NCBI GenBank assembly: GCA_963691815.1
Contig: OY829654.1
Coordinates: 25,832,771-25,896,770 of the forward strand
Length of the DNA: 64,000 nucleotides
Direction: 5' to 3'
Source of the DNA: Echiichthys vipera
Taxonomy: Eukaryota > Chordata > Actinopteri > Perciformes > Trachinidae
Shown here: positions 14,801 through 28,134 of the stretch, piece after piece
How the letters are laid out: the number at the start of each line of letters is the position of its first letter
Numbering within the stretch: the stretch's first letter is position 1
Notes under the pieces: model-generated
What the model was told of the DNA's origin: nothing
Databases searched by the model: none
Seen by the model: the letters and a program-made list of their open reading frames with translations, nothing else
Translations under genes and position numbers: made by a program

Positions 14801-16696
14801 CTCCTTAAAGCCTTGACACAGGGAGGTATTTGGAAGTGTACAATAGAGCTAGGGAGGGGGAGGGAGGGATAACACATTTTTCTTCCTGTCTGTAAAATCC
14901 TTCCTTTTTTGGGGGTAGGGTCCTTTTTTTAGAGGGGACAGTATTCTTAACGAGGCGGGGGTCTCTTTTGCAGTCAGCATACAACTGAGCAACCAAAGAC
15001 CCCTTCCCCTGTTACAAACACACATCTTGAGAAGACTTTTCACATGTGTCCATCTTTACAGTTAACATTGAGAAGCACCATGTAAGGCTTGCTTCGTTTT
15101 GCTTGAGACCCTTGTGCCTCTGTATGTGTTCACCCACTTTTTCAACAGAAACATCTTTGCTGTTTGAGAGCGTAGTTTGTAGTGTCATTGACACTCTATG
15201 TCCGTATACTGTCTGTGTGGGTGGCAACAAGCAAAATGCAGTTCAGTGTCCGATGGGCCCATCTGCCATGATTGAGGCCCTGCTCACACAGATGCAAAGA
15301 CACATGCACACATACACACACTGCCTTCCACCTCGTCTGTATAGCAGCACCCCTACTGCTCAACTACACCTATAAATCATCCCCCCATCATGCTCCTTTT
15401 TCTTTAGTTTGGCTTAAAAAATGATTCAATCCTAAATCTCAATCTCAGCCCCAGCATAAGTTTCCCTCCAGTTGCAAAATAATACAAGTGTAAAGGACAA
15501 CACCCTGGATGATTAGTACATTAGAGTCATATCTCTTTAGAACCACTGGAATCCTGCATTGGTGTCCTGTCCCAAAACTGAAACTGACACAAGCCTGTAT
15601 GTGTTCTCATTTGTCCAGGTCATCGTTATCCCCAAATGGACTTGGTTATTGTCTAGAAGGATGTTTCACCTCTCATCATAAAATTGACATCTCTCAAAAA
15701 GAAATAACCATCTGAATAGAAAAGAAAAACATGAATCTGTATCATCATTTTGTGCAGATTGTAGATTCAAATGTTTACTCAATCATAAGCTTTCCTGAAT
15801 TGCCTGAGGAGGCTCACCGGGCTTTGTAGCAGCATTAATGTGGGAACGTTTGACAGATAAGTGAAAGAAGCGAGCAAGGTGGATTTTAATAAAGGGCATT
15901 TAGTTCATTTCTGACCTTGGGTGGTACCAATGAGCATTAGTGTGTGCACATTCATTTGTACTCATTTTGGTGCCAGGCACTTAAAGCAAGAATGCACACA
16001 CACCCTCATTCTCATTTGATTATGCATACATGTGTGTGAGTTTCAGGAAGTCCTATGACCGGCCACATAAACCACATACCCCCCCCCCCCCCCCCCCCAC
16101 CAACATGCTCTAAGCTAAATGAACTCCCCCTCCTGCTCACCCTTAATCACATTAGCCTAAGTGATATGGGAACGCCAGGCCAGACACACACTCCCTTCTA
16201 CTCTCTCTGTCTTTCAACCCAAATAAATAGCCACTCCTCCAGAGCTTTAAGTTGTCTTAAGCTCCATCTCTGGATAATAGACCGTTTGCTCCCTCAAAGA
16301 CCCCAGTGTGGAATAATGAGGATCAAGACGAGGGCAGAGAAAGCAGGTCGAGAGAAATGCAAGAGGGTGGAACAGAGGAGGAGAGCTGACACTGGGCTAA
16401 TACCCGCCTCAGGACAAAACCCATCAAACCACCTGTTTTGTCAGGGTGTGAGGTCATTGTTTAGAACGACTACTGGATTTTTTTTTTTTTTAGTTGACTG
16501 CTATTGGGGTGGTGGTTGAATAAGCTTTAATGAAACAAGCTCATGCATGGATGGTGGTTGGGAAATAAATTGTGACGGGTGGTCCTGAAACTTCAAACAG
16601 CAATACAATACAGAGGGTCATTTTTTATGTTTGAAAAGATGACTATAGCTGCTAGCTTATAAACTGAAAGTCTACTGTCTGACATGAACCCACAGA
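11891..16696. other. Non-coding stretch
   Basis: No exon found. Positions 13730-13930 are a dense block with TAAATTAATCACGG, TGAAATTACGC and an octamer ATGCAAAT (13884-13891), and may be an enhancer. A poly-C run lies at 16079-16098. The frame at 16055-16519 (154 residues) begins in that run and is judged spurious. Around 15600-15680 a GAAGGATGTTTCACCTCTCATC fragment resembles a dispersed fish repeat. Confidence 0.48.
16079..16098. repeat. Poly-C tract
   Basis: Twenty consecutive C bases. Confidence 0.95.
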
Positions 16697-17003
16697 CGGG
16701 CGGCAGCAGCTCAGTCCATGGGTGGCTTGGCTGGGAACCGTAGGCTAACTGGTTCAAATCCATGTATGGAGCGTGGACTGGTGGCTGGAGAGGTGCTAGT
16801 TCATCTCCTGGGCACTGCCGAGGTGCTGTTGAGCAAGGCACTGAACCCCCAACTCCTCGGGGCGCCTGTTACTGGCAGCCCCCTCACTCTAACATCTCTC
16901 CTTAATTGCATGTATAGGTCCTGTCTGTGCATGTGTATGTATTTCGGGCCTGTGTAAATTCAATTTCCCCGTTGCGGGATAAATAAAGTAATTCTTCTTC
17001 TTC
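16697..17003 (+). mobile_element. tRNA-derived SINE
   Basis: A tRNA-like head carries an A-box-like GCAGCTCAGTCCATGGG (about 16704-16721) and a B box GGTTCAAATCC (16751-16761). The body includes TTGAGCAAGGCACTGAACCCCC and GGGGCGCCTG. The tail is AATTTCCCCGTTGCGGGATAAATAAAG followed by (TTC)n. This order matches a SINE family abundant in percomorph fish. The element looks full-length. The frame at 16718-16957 lies within it and is not a gene. Confidence 0.88.
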
Positions 17004-20000
17004 AAACACACACACACAGATAAGGAAACATATTTTTAGTCTATACACTTATAAAAAATGCAACATACAACCTCTGAATATAGTAATTTGTTTTGCCTCT
17101 TTCTCCTCTCTTTCACCAAACTAGTTTAAAACACTGGCAGTTTGACATCGCTTTATGATAATATAATTTTATGTGATATCTCTGAGCAGAATGATCAGGG
17201 TTAGTGTCCGCCTAGAACACGGACAACATGTCTCTATCAGCTGTTTAATGCACTTTCCGTGTTATTCCCGGTAAATAGCTCCCAGTTTCTGCCCGTCCCA
17301 GCCCATCTTTTATGGATGAGCCGCTCATATGCTCTGTCAACACTGCTCACCATCAATCTGCATCAGCTGGGCAAACAGTAGATTGACTGGCCTGCATGAG
17401 CCTGTGTGTGTGAGATAGAGGAGATGTCAGTGGTGTTTTTTGTGTTTGAGGTAGGTGGGTTTGGTCAGTTATACCATCCTCATTCTTGAGCCATTGAATT
17501 CAACCTGCATATAGGCCCTGGAGTTTTGTGCAATCATTTTGTTTTTCCCGTTTTGCATTTCTTTACCTGAGCGATATCCAAAAATACTTTTGATGGAAGA
17601 TGACAGTTATTGTATATATATCGACTTTTTTGGGAGAGGAGCTGTTTTCATATTTTCAGAGTTGGACATGCATATGTTTTTTGTTGCCAGATACGCTGAT
17701 TATTACCTTTGAAAAAAAACTGCATTTGTTGTCTGTGGTCACCTCTCCTCCTAATTTATCCACTTCCTGTCACTCATCTCAATCCATCTCTTTCTGCTCC
17801 TGCTTCCTTTTTCTCCAAAGTTGTACACATTCTGATTCTTCTGAACACTTTTTATGAGATCTAACTTTCACTAACCGTATTTCTTTCTGTTTTCTTTCTT
17901 TCCCTTTTTGCCTGCCGAAGCCCACAAATATATAATTGCAGGTAAGCACACCAAACTGTCTTCCAGTGCTTTTTCAGTTTGCTAACAGGTGGTTAATCTT
18001 CATGTCTCCTGATTGACTTTGTGGAAAAAAAAGGAGTAAACTTTAATAGGAATTTTTACCCTGCTGCATAGCTGGTTAAACTAGATCTCATCATATCGAA
18101 AGCTCTCTCGCTCTCTCTCTCTTCGTGCAGGCCTTATTAAAATGACAGTCAATAGGAGGAGCTTGAAGATTAATGCCACACACAGACACCCACGCACACA
18201 CGCACCATTGAAGTACACCCCCAGGAGGCCTGTGTCTGAACAAAAAGTGTCTCAGTGTGTCAGTGTTAATAAGGTTTCAGAGGGATTTAAGTATGTGAGT
18301 TGTATGCGGATACATCCTATCGGGGAACAGGAGGCTGTGAAAGTGTTCACCTGTTGCATGCATGAAAAATATCTTTTAATAGATGGGAGCCCTCGATCTT
18401 GTACTTGTTGACAGAATTAAAAAGCTGTAGCCCCATATCATACATGCTGTATGTATTTAATTTGCTGTGGTGTAATTAGGGTTGCCACAGTGATTTAATC
18501 ACAGCACTGCCACTTTTGTGTCAAGCTATGACAAACTGTGCTAGTGCGAATACATTTTGAAGTTAAATTATTTAGTTTAACTGTTTCTATTTATCAGGCT
18601 AACAATGTCACAGTAGGATACAAAAGTGTAAATAATAAAAATGAGTGATGGTCGATTTTTTTCCCTTGGTGTTTTGCATGCAAGCTCACTATCACGACTT
18701 ACACTTGAATAGAACTGTTTTCTCATGCGAGTTTCCCTTTCTCACATGAAGCACACAACAGAGACTGTTCGTGTCAGACGCATTCTCACTTACTGGAAAT
18801 AGTCTGTTTGGTTTAGGTGAGAGGTGGCTCCTGGGTAGAGTGTGCAGGTGGCGGGACATGACGCGGATCACACCACAGTTGGTATAACTTGGTCATACAC
18901 AACAGTCTTTTGCCATTCCTTGAATTTGTCTGACCATTTTGGCGTTGGTGCGTACTGACAGAAGATCCTGAATCTCATAAATCCCCCTTCTTCTTCAGCT
19001 TGGCATGTTTGTTTTCTCTCGGTTTTGTGTCAACTGCAAAATAGAAACGTCATCAATACGTCCACTCGCTTGCTGTGAATTCTCTAGACAATGAGCCGCT
19101 GTTTTCAGACATGGGCTCAGTCGGACATTACACAGTCTTTGTGGTAGGGAGTTGGCAGGATAGAGTCTGTTTAGTGTCCAGTCCAACCCATTTGGACATT
19201 TGCTTTCTCACACATAGCTCCTCTGGGTAATGTCTGGATAATTTCAGGTTTGCAGTGCACGTGTGAAAGGGGCTTGTAAGACAGAGTTTTCGTTAATGTA
19301 ATAAGTAAGATCGGTGCCTTCCCTACTATGACCAATTCAAATGTCTGCTGTTAAAGAAGCCCTTTGCCTCATTAAGCTGTTTGATAGCAGCCAATTCCAT
19401 TCTTACACCAATAGCAGTAAAAGCATGGGGAATGTACAGTAAGTCACTGTGTTTCATGGAACAAGATGTGATAAAATGTCCAGAACTTAAACATTATATT
19501 GCTTTTCATGAAATTATTGCTAGATTATTTCTCCATCTATGATTATACTGGGCAACATGACAAATGATTTTACTAAAATGTGAATAAATAAAAGTGCAAA
19601 AATGGCTTATATGCAGCTTTTGTTTGCGTATAAGCTTTCTCCTTTACATTGATATGATGCACACTATTTGTTTCTTCAATAGTTCCAGTTAACTCACCAT
19701 ATTACTGCAGCCTGCCACATTTCACAACTGGGGAAATCAAATAAGCCACCACCCTGTGTGTCACTCTAGTTGTCCTTAACAAGTGTGTATGTGTGTGTTA
19801 AAAATGTACTGTGCATGTCTGTGTGGCATCAACCCCAGAGTGAGGTTTTGACTTCAACAAGATTATGTGGTGAGAATAAAGGTAGGGGTGATGTCAAAGG
19901 TCATGCATGGTGGGGTTATGAAGGCTCTGGCGCTTGCAACAGTCAGTGACCTGCTCAGCGTCGGCTTCCTTGGGGATCTCATTAGCTATAAGGGCTAACC

Positions 20001-20160
20001 ACCCTCCACGAGCAAACAAGCACCTGCAGGTGGAGAAATCAACTCAGCCCTGAACAGACTTTGAACCAAGCTGAGATGGCAACATCACTTCTAAACTTTA
20101 TTTCCCTTCGCCCAAGAGGGGTTTGGACTACAGAGTAATAATAACAAGGGTGAAATTTAC
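17004..20160. other. Non-coding stretch
   Basis: No exon, RNA gene or clear repeat family recognised. The frames at 17600-17857 and 18142-18411 are low-complexity or without domain. Confidence 0.5.
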
Positions 20161-20605
20161 TTTCTGTGACTTTTATCATTGCCTTACCTATCGGGCCTTC
20201 CTCACTTATAGTACTGACCAGTGCAGTGCCCTTTCGGATCAGGCTGATTGCTTGGTTCCTGGTATCACTGCTTGCAGTATTGTCAGGGGGCGTGCCTGTT
20301 GGTAGCATGTGACCTTTCAGAATACATGCCCGTTAAGAGCGGGATAATTGTTTGGCCCCCGTAAGCTCTGCTTGCATCGGTTTTTGAGTAGCGCTCATAT
20401 AATTGACGCCACACTCGATACTGTACTCCCCTGGGTCCTCCAAGTGTGAAGTTGATTGGATGAACGGCTCTTGAGATACGTGTAGGACAGTCATACATAC
20501 CTACTGTACTCACAAAGAGGAATTCCTTCATAGTTTGATTATGTTGCTACAGCGCCACCTGTTGTTCTGTGCCAAATTTGGTGATAATTGCTCCAAATTT
20601 GTAGG
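20161..20605. repeat. Possible old interspersed repeat next to a CA array
   Basis: The stretch TGATTGGATGAACGGCTCTTGAGATACGTG (20453-20482) and CAGCGCCACCTGTTGTTCTG...CCAAATTTGGTGATAATTGCTCC (20551-20594) resembles fish LINE-related dispersed sequences. Family and ends are not defined. Confidence 0.35.
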
Positions 20606-20755
<150 letters not shown>

Positions 20756-23070
20756 TATTCCTTGCATTATAGTGAGATGCTGTTTTATTCCAATTACTGC
20801 TTGCTCTGTAATATAACAGAACAAGACAGTTTATTTAGTGACCTATTGTCCCACAGTCCTGTGGTTGGTGCCCTTTGTGGTCACACCTCAAACAAACCAC
20901 CTTGGGTGCCTTTTCTCACATTAGCCTCTAGTCAGGATGTACAATGTCACGCCTCTGTTCTGCTTCTATCTTTGTACTGTGAATCTTTTCTGATCTCACG
21001 CCTTTGTTCATCCTTTGATTCACATGTTGTGCCTCATATGAATTTGACAGTAAAAGAATCATGGGATAAGGATTCAGTGCGGCAAGGTGTGCTGCACCTT
21101 TGTCACATCTGCATTGTCAGACAGGACAGTTTCCTCAGGGCTCTGTCGCAGAGTGTGACAGCACATGAATGAGCTGCGCTGGTCTCACCACCGACGGACC
21201 CTATTATCTGCACACCGCCGTTTTCCACAAGCACCCCTATTCAACAAGGAACAGGTAGATTGGCCCTTTCAAAAGCAACGCACCATTAACAATGCACGTC
21301 AGTGGAGAGGACATCTTTTGTAGGCTCTGCTATGAATCGAGCAGATACCAATTTCCTTTGCTAGTCAAAGAAGGATCTGTTGTTCCATCCGTCTGCTCCA
21401 GTGATCCCCTTTTTTCTGAGTCAGAACTCCATTATCAGCCCTTTAATGTGACTTTCAAATGTGATGGGATGCAATTATCTGCTGTCTGGTTTGGGAGGTC
21501 AGTCTGTGCAGTAATCAGGAGAGGAGGGTTACGGCCTGAAGCTTCTGGCTCTTTAGTTCTGGCCCTTATGTTCCCATGAGGGTAGGTGTCATTCCTATTA
21601 AATGATGTATGCTCAATAGTTTCCTGATTGGTGGTTGATAACAGGCCGCTACGCATACATCCTTCGCATCTGCGCATTTTATCCTAGTATTTCCCAGCGG
21701 ACTGTTTTCAGAGACAGCTCACTTCCTGACTGACAGCTGACAGTCAAAGGAACTGTGGGCTTTCTTCTTTTTGCCCTCTTTTAACTGAACCCTGGAGGTT
21801 CTCTAGCTCTTTGCTGCTTTTAGGGCTGTTGTTTAATTCAAAGAGATCGACCTGCAGGGGTTGAAAGAAAACGACAAATGTGACAGAAAGACACAGAGAC
21901 TGACTATAAAGAGTAGAGTGAATCACTAAATAGTCTCACATGGAGTCTGTCAGCTGTGACCTTGATGTCCAGGCGATGTTTGATATATGTTCTTTGTATT
22001 GGGATAAATAGACTGCTCATATAATTTCCTTCTTAAAGTTTAAAAGATACTTTGGCATGTTGATCTGCAACATGTTGAAGCCACAGTTTCTGGTTTATCC
22101 TCATGTTCTTCAAGACTTTTTTAGACTAATGTTTGCTTGAGTAAAGTTGAGACAGTCCATTTTGAGCAAGGCAAGCAGCAGCCCCGTATGTTATCATTGA
22201 CTATTTATCACCGGCACCCCCCTTGCCATGTCCCTTTCACTCCTCACGTCTGACTTCCTCTCTGCCTCCTTCCTTGAGGTCAGAGCGAGGCCCCCAGACC
22301 CCCTCTAGGAGCCCAGCCTTGGATCGGAGACATCCTCATTTATCAGTCCAACAAAAAAAACCTCCCTGTAGCCAGGGCCACCCCGACCCTCTGTATCAGC
22401 CCTTCCTCAGATAAGAGGCTAATGAGCTGACACGCTCACAAAATAGACCAGAGTTTCAAGCACCATACTAGGGTTTTTTCATTGTTCAGCCCCTTAACTC
22501 TGAATTACTTGTACATGACATTAATGCAGACTATTTTCTCCACCATTCTTTGAGTTTTAGAAAAATGTCCCACCTTCCAGTATGATATAAAAAATAACTT
22601 GCAAAGTCTTCCTTATGGTAGGTGATCAATCATTCATATTTCAGTCTGGTTTATCTGTCAAAGTTAGTCATCATTGGAAATACAGATCTTGGTGGTGTAT
22701 TTTAAGATATCCAAGATTTGTGATTTGGCTGCCTAACCCCTGGCATTCTTGAGGGATGTTGCCTGGAAATCAAACCCAGAAAACAAACAACAAACAGATA
22801 TGGATGCTGTGATAAGGAGAGTGTGGATAGATAAGTTGAAAAATTTTTAACTTTCGTCTCATTTGCCTTTCTTTTGGGGTTTATCCCGTCAGTAAATATC
22901 AAGTTTATCGTCTACATGTGGTGTATCCATTTCAAGGTGTCTGGGCCTCAGAGGTTTATGTGTCAGTTCTTGCACACTGGTATGCACAAGTGTTTTATTT
23001 CTAAAAGTGCGCACGACTGTTTATTTTCATAGGCGTATGTGCATGCAAGTGTTTATTTCCAAATGTAGAG
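20756..23070. other. Non-coding stretch
   Basis: No gene recognised. The 194-residue frame at 20588-21172 gets its first third from the CA array; the rest lacks a domain. A pyrimidine-rich, GC-richer patch lies at 22220-22400. Confidence 0.5.
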
Positions 23071-23091
23071 TGTGTGTGTGTGTGTGTGTGT
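23071..23091. repeat. Short (TG)n array
   Basis: About ten TG units. Confidence 0.9.
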
Positions 23092-23196
23092 TTAAGAAAG
23101 TGAGCTGTGTATAGACAGCAGATGCTCTCAGCAGCATATGTTTAGTGCTGTGAAGGCAAGGCAGGGTTGACAACTCCTATTCTTTCAGCTCTTTAA

Positions 23197-24294
23197 CACC
23201 TAGAAACAATGCTGTAACAATCTGCAAGGGATTCTCAAGTGTTGGCCATATTGTTAGGAAGCATATCTTGTAAGGAAAGGAAGTCATACATAATACAACT
23301 CACGACTAAGAGACAAAGAAAGTTTGACACTGGCAGGGGCATAAAAGATACCCCATTCAAGTATCTCGACAGGCTAGAGTTATGTTGCACAAGGAGATTT
23401 TCATTTTAATGAGTGCAATTTCAGGTTAGGTAAGGTTAGATTCCTTCCTTCCCAAGGGAATAATGGTTTTCAAAAGTGGTTACACTCTTCTAATACATAT
23501 ACAAATCATCCAAAAATAATGGTTAATTTCAGCTACGGAGCTTTTATAATCGCAGATCTGCTGCATTTTTAATATCTTTAAAAACACGATTATGTGATGA
23601 TTAGAACAATTTAGACATTAGTATTTTTTTTTAATGATATTAACTTATGTAATGGCTGCCACAGCTGCTGAAGCATTATCAAACTATTCAAGTTTTCAAA
23701 ATGTAAATGTTTTATCCTAATCTGATAGTTTATATTTGCTGGACTTCACCTAGAAACAATGCGGTAACAATCTGCAACGGATTCTCAAATGTTGTCCATA
23801 TTGTTAGGCATATCTTGTAATGAAATGAAATGCATACATAATACAACTCACGACTAAGAGACAAAGAAAGTTTGACACTGGCAGGGGCATAACGGATACC
23901 CCATTCAAGTATCTCGACAGGCTAGAGTTGTGTTGCACAAGAAGATTTTCATTTTAATGACTGCAATTTCAGGTTAGGTTAGGTTAGATTCTTCCTCCCA
24001 AGGGAATAATGGTTTTCAAAAGTGGTTACACTCTCCTAATACATATGCAAATCATCGAAAATGAATGGTTAATTTCAGCTACTGAGCTTTTATAATTGCA
24101 GTTCTGCTGCATTTTTATATCTTTAAAAACACGATTATGTGAGGATTAGAACAATTTAGACAACATTAGAAAAAAACTTTACTGATAGTAACTCATGTAA
24201 TGGCTGCCACAGCTGCTGAAGCATTATCAAACTATTCAAGTTTTCAAAATGTAAATGTTTTATCCTGATCTGAGAGTTTATATTTGCTGGACTT
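23197..24294 (+). repeat. Tandem duplication of a 550-base unit
   Basis: Copy 1 (23197-23746) and copy 2 (23747-24294) are head to tail. Both start CACCTAGAAACAATG and end TATATTTGCTGGACTT. By eye they differ at only a small percentage of sites plus short indels (AAGCATATC against CATATC; TAGTATTTTTTTTT against CATTAGAAAAAAA). The unit includes an AGGTT pentamer repeat (three units in copy 2). No open frame or known mobile element was recognised in the unit. Confidence 0.93.
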
Positions 24295-24467
24295 AGTGCC
24301 ACTTGAACTAAAGTATTTCAAGTGTACGTTCCCTGATTAACAGCTGTGCTTTGCTACGATTTTTGTGAGATTATTGTTGACCAGGGGCATGTTTATTGAG
24401 TTTCACAAGTTCTTTTTTGGCAGCTTCATAAACCGCCAGGAGTCTGTCTGCCTGGCTGTTATGTATA

Positions 24468-24504
24468 ACACACACACACACACACGCACACACACACCAC
24501 ACAC
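24468..24504. repeat. Imperfect (CA)n array
   Basis: CA array with CACGCA and CACCACA interruptions. Confidence 0.92.
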
Positions 24505-24817
24505 CGAGTGCTGTAACTTAATTGACTTGGTTGGAACATGACCAAGGGTCCTTGCAGTGATCCCAGCCACTCTTTCCCCCTGCAGGCCTGAACACTATCC
24601 TCCACCTCCACCTCACCCTCTCCTGCTGGAGCCAGATACAGCTTTGTTAACTGCCCTCTCCTCCACAATGATTTCTGACCCAAATGCAAACTCTTATCTC
24701 CAAGGCCTCCATCGAACTTTGTGTCATAGTCAAGCTCATTAGTCTGGCATCATCCTGCATTATGTATTATTGCTTCTTGTCTGGTTTGTGCCTTGGCCTG
24801 CTGTAATTTCTGTAGAC

Positions 24818-24879
24818 ACCTACTACCTACCTCCCTCTTGTAGAGCACCACACCTACAAGAGGAAGGTAGGTAGTAGGT
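24818..24879. repeat. Near-perfect inverted repeat (hairpin), 26-base arms
   Basis: The left arm (24818-24843) and right arm (24854-24879) are reverse complements with a single mismatch, around a 10-base loop AGCACCACAC. The stem core is CTACTACCTACCT / AGGTAGGTAGTAG. Size fits a small hairpin RNA precursor, but no expression evidence is available, and it could be a simple-sequence palindrome. Confidence 0.9.
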
Positions 24880-26081
24880 AGTCAAAGGCATATGGGAAAG
24901 TGTGTGGAATATGTTATGGGTCCTCAGCCACCTTTAGTTTCTCAGTCATGTGTGTGAAACGTTTTGGTGTATTGGAGCTCTTCTTTTACCCTGAAAGTAC
25001 CCCTCTGATTGTTGTGGACTAGAAGCATCAGATTTGCCTTGCTGGAATATTAGCCACTTAAGTATTAGTGAAATACTCCATTTTGTAGTGAGTTTCACTT
25101 TGGTTATCAGCTTGATAACTGACTCTTCTGTGCTATGATCTAAAGGTCTAAAGCTACTTTCATAAGGTTTTCAAGCAGCCCTGATATTACGACAATATTA
25201 ATTTCACTGCAAGTGAACAATTAAAAGTACAAGTACACCAAGGCATGATCAGAGATTCACATGATTAACCTATCTTTTATTTCTACAGTAGATGTTATTT
25301 ACTCCGACCGGATGTTTGTAGATGAATGGTGTAAATCTTTACCAGATACTACCCAAAAATATATGAGGGAAAGATATATTGTTATATTGACAAGTTACTT
25401 AAAGTGTCATAGATGTAGTTTAGAGCCCCCAGTATATTGACAGCTGCACTCAGTTAATGAACTTCACAGGTTTCTTGCCTTTTTATGTACTACTTCATCA
25501 GTCATGCTGATGTAGGGACTGAGGTGGAGGTCTATGGAGTGATTAAGAGTCTCTTCCCCAACCTGTGGTGGGTTTTACAGGTAGTTTTTTCCAGACTCTG
25601 AATGGAGAGGATGGGGCTACTGTTTGCATCTGCTGCCATCTCATGGCTGCTTGCTGCACAGTACAAATGTATTAGTGTCCTCATAACAAAGAGATGAATA
25701 TCAGTTAATTGGAGTTAGGTGGCTTGGGTTGTTCAACCGGCTTGTTGTTCACCTTGGATATTATAAAGGTAATTATCAGTGTTTTTGCCTTTTTCTCTTT
25801 TTTATGCTTTAGGTCACAACAACAGGTAGTTCGAGTCAGCTTTTCAGTGTTACATTTGTTGGACTAAAATATGATTTGCACTGGGTAAACCTCAAACTTG
25901 CCCAGCTGTCTCTTTCTCTTGATACTAGAACACAACACATATATTGCTTGTTGTCCTGGGCATCTGAAACAGTGTTTACTGAAACATGATAGAGCATGAA
26001 GAAAAGGAGAAGGAGAAAATGGAAACAGATCACACTTGGAAATAACTGTTGTGGCCTTGCTCTCTCTCTCAGTGTGTGTTC

Positions 26082-26083
<2 letters not shown>

Positions 26084-26133
<50 letters not shown>
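26084..26133. repeat. (TG)n microsatellite
   Basis: About 23 TG units, preceded by GTTCGTGCG and a short CT run. Confidence 0.95.
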
Positions 26134-26136
<3 letters not shown>

Positions 26137-27332
26137 GCTCTTGCAGCTTCCACACATTATGATTGCTGTGGTCTGGGTCTATCTTGCTTCTTTTTGTTTC
26201 GAGGAAGCCCTTCTGTTTCTCACCCTTGGGAGTATCGTGTTCCCTTTCAATTTGACAACCCAGGTTCAAGACCTGCTTATGTAAAACCCCGAATCTCCAC
26301 CTGATCTATGTGATCTGCTTTTCTGTAGCAGAGATGGACCTCTGTACATGGCTCAATAGAGGATTGCATAGGTACTTTAACAACATTAAACATGGAAAAA
26401 TAGTTAATTGTGACTAAAATAAACATTGGAACCACTGATTTTTCAAAAAGTTCTTTTCACCTTAAACTGCTGTGGTGTTTTCTTAATTCTGTGTTAAAAC
26501 GGGAAGAAGCTGCATGCCAGTCTTTAAACTAAAGCTGCAAGGACAGGTAGGTACACTAGGGGGCGTAAATGCTCCAACCCCGAGTATAGGGAGGTGGCTC
26601 CACCAGCTGATCGCCTCCTCCTCATCCTCTCCCTTCTTAACAATCCTTGGTTCTGAAGAGTCCAAAGCTGAGCACAGCCCTCTATCTGTCCTCCTCCTGC
26701 TGCTGCTCTCTGGGGTCACACTCATCAGGGCATCACATAACAGAATAAAACAGACTGAAGGGCATTATCATTCAAATACATACTTCTTTTTTTTTAATAG
26801 AAAAACAGCCGCAACTCAGGCAAAATGTGCTGTCATAGAGGTATTTTAGTTTAATGATGTTTTTTTTTTTATGGTGCATCTGCTCCTTAGAAAGAAAAAC
26901 AGAACCAAAAGTGACAGGAATGAGGAACGAGAAAGGCAGGCTGTGAGATGGATTTGAACCAAAATTATTATGAGCACATCATATATACTCCAATCATTAA
27001 AAGGAAGAAACATGAGGAGGGAAACAATGAAAGGAGGGCACATTCACATTCATATTTAATTTGTTATTTGAGCTGCTGTTGCATCAGCGCTTGCCATTCA
27101 AGTGACTGAGTAGCCAGTGCAAAGTCTGTGCTGTGGCGCACTACTGGGGTTGTGTTGCCAAGGGCAGAGCCTCCATCATAACCCAGTGGGTCATGGGGGG
27201 TTACAATATCTAGGTTATGGTAATTTAATCTCTTTCACCCATGATCGCACCTACTGTATATGCAGAGGGCTGCAGTGAAGGGATAAGGACGTGTGCACGT
27301 GCCTAGGGGCCTGCTAAGCACGTATATGTGTT

Positions 27333-27352
27333 GGGGTGGGGGGGTGGGGGGG
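27333..27352 (+). other. G-rich tract with quadruplex potential
   Basis: GGGG-T-GGGGGGG-T-GGGGGGG. The seven-base runs can each be split, so four runs of three or more G are available within 20 bases. Confidence 0.6.
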
Positions 27353-28110
27353 TCTGTTCCATCTGGTGTGTGTAGCCTCCCCACACCCCACCCTGTGCAT
27401 CTCGAGATTAAGGGGCCAGCACTGAGTCCATGACCCAGAATTCTTACCCCGTCCAGTCACAACACACGCCCACGCCCTCCTCCCTCGCTAAATGCCCCCC
27501 GCCGTCACCCCCATTTCCTCCTCAGGACAGACGGCCTCATGGGAGAGACACGGGGTGAGGTCTCCATTAGCAGGCTTGCCCCCGATGTGTTGCATTCATG
27601 GATTTGAGATTAAGAAAAATGAGAGTTAAAAGCGATTGTGTCAGCTGTGCATTTGGACAGAGGGGTTTAAAGTGTTAAGAGGGCACAGGGTTACTCTCAG
27701 TCTACATGGATATAAAATGTGCTTCCACATGAAAATGCTATTTTGTCTGAATGATTGGATATGCTGTACACTGCAGGTATAGATTGTTATCAGTGTAGTG
27801 GGGGAACATGTGAATAAAGCCCAGACTGATACTGGATTTTTTAGGCCAATACTGATATTTCGTTGTTTAGAAAATCTGTGATATAGAGTTAATGCCTAAA
27901 CAGATCAGCAATGATATAGTTTTCACATGCTTATGTTTTTTTTAGCATCATCTGCCATATTCTGAAATAGATTCTGAGATTTTTTTCATGAAGCAATAAC
28001 ACATATATCTAAATGAACTCCCTTCCCCCATATCCATCTTTGCCCGTCACTCCTTAAGCTTCCCATTGCTGCCACTGACACTCTGGATCCTCTCTGCCAT
28101 CCCCAATACA

Positions 28111-28134
28111 CCCATCCATCCATCCATCCATCCA
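28111..28134. repeat. (CCAT)n tetranucleotide repeat
   Basis: Six CCAT units. A related imperfect CCATCCAT stretch occurs at 38875-38910. Confidence 0.9.

Noticed and set aside
16704..16775. Possible tRNA gene from A-box and B-box matches
   Set aside because: The boxes belong to a SINE: the body and GGGATAAATAAAG tail follow, and the cloverleaf stems are not intact.
24865..24885. Resemblance of the right hairpin arm to let-7
   Set aside because: GGTAGGTAGTAGGTAG only loosely recalls TGAGGTAGTAGGTTG; the seed differs and the opposite arm is a near-perfect complement, unlike let-7 precursors.
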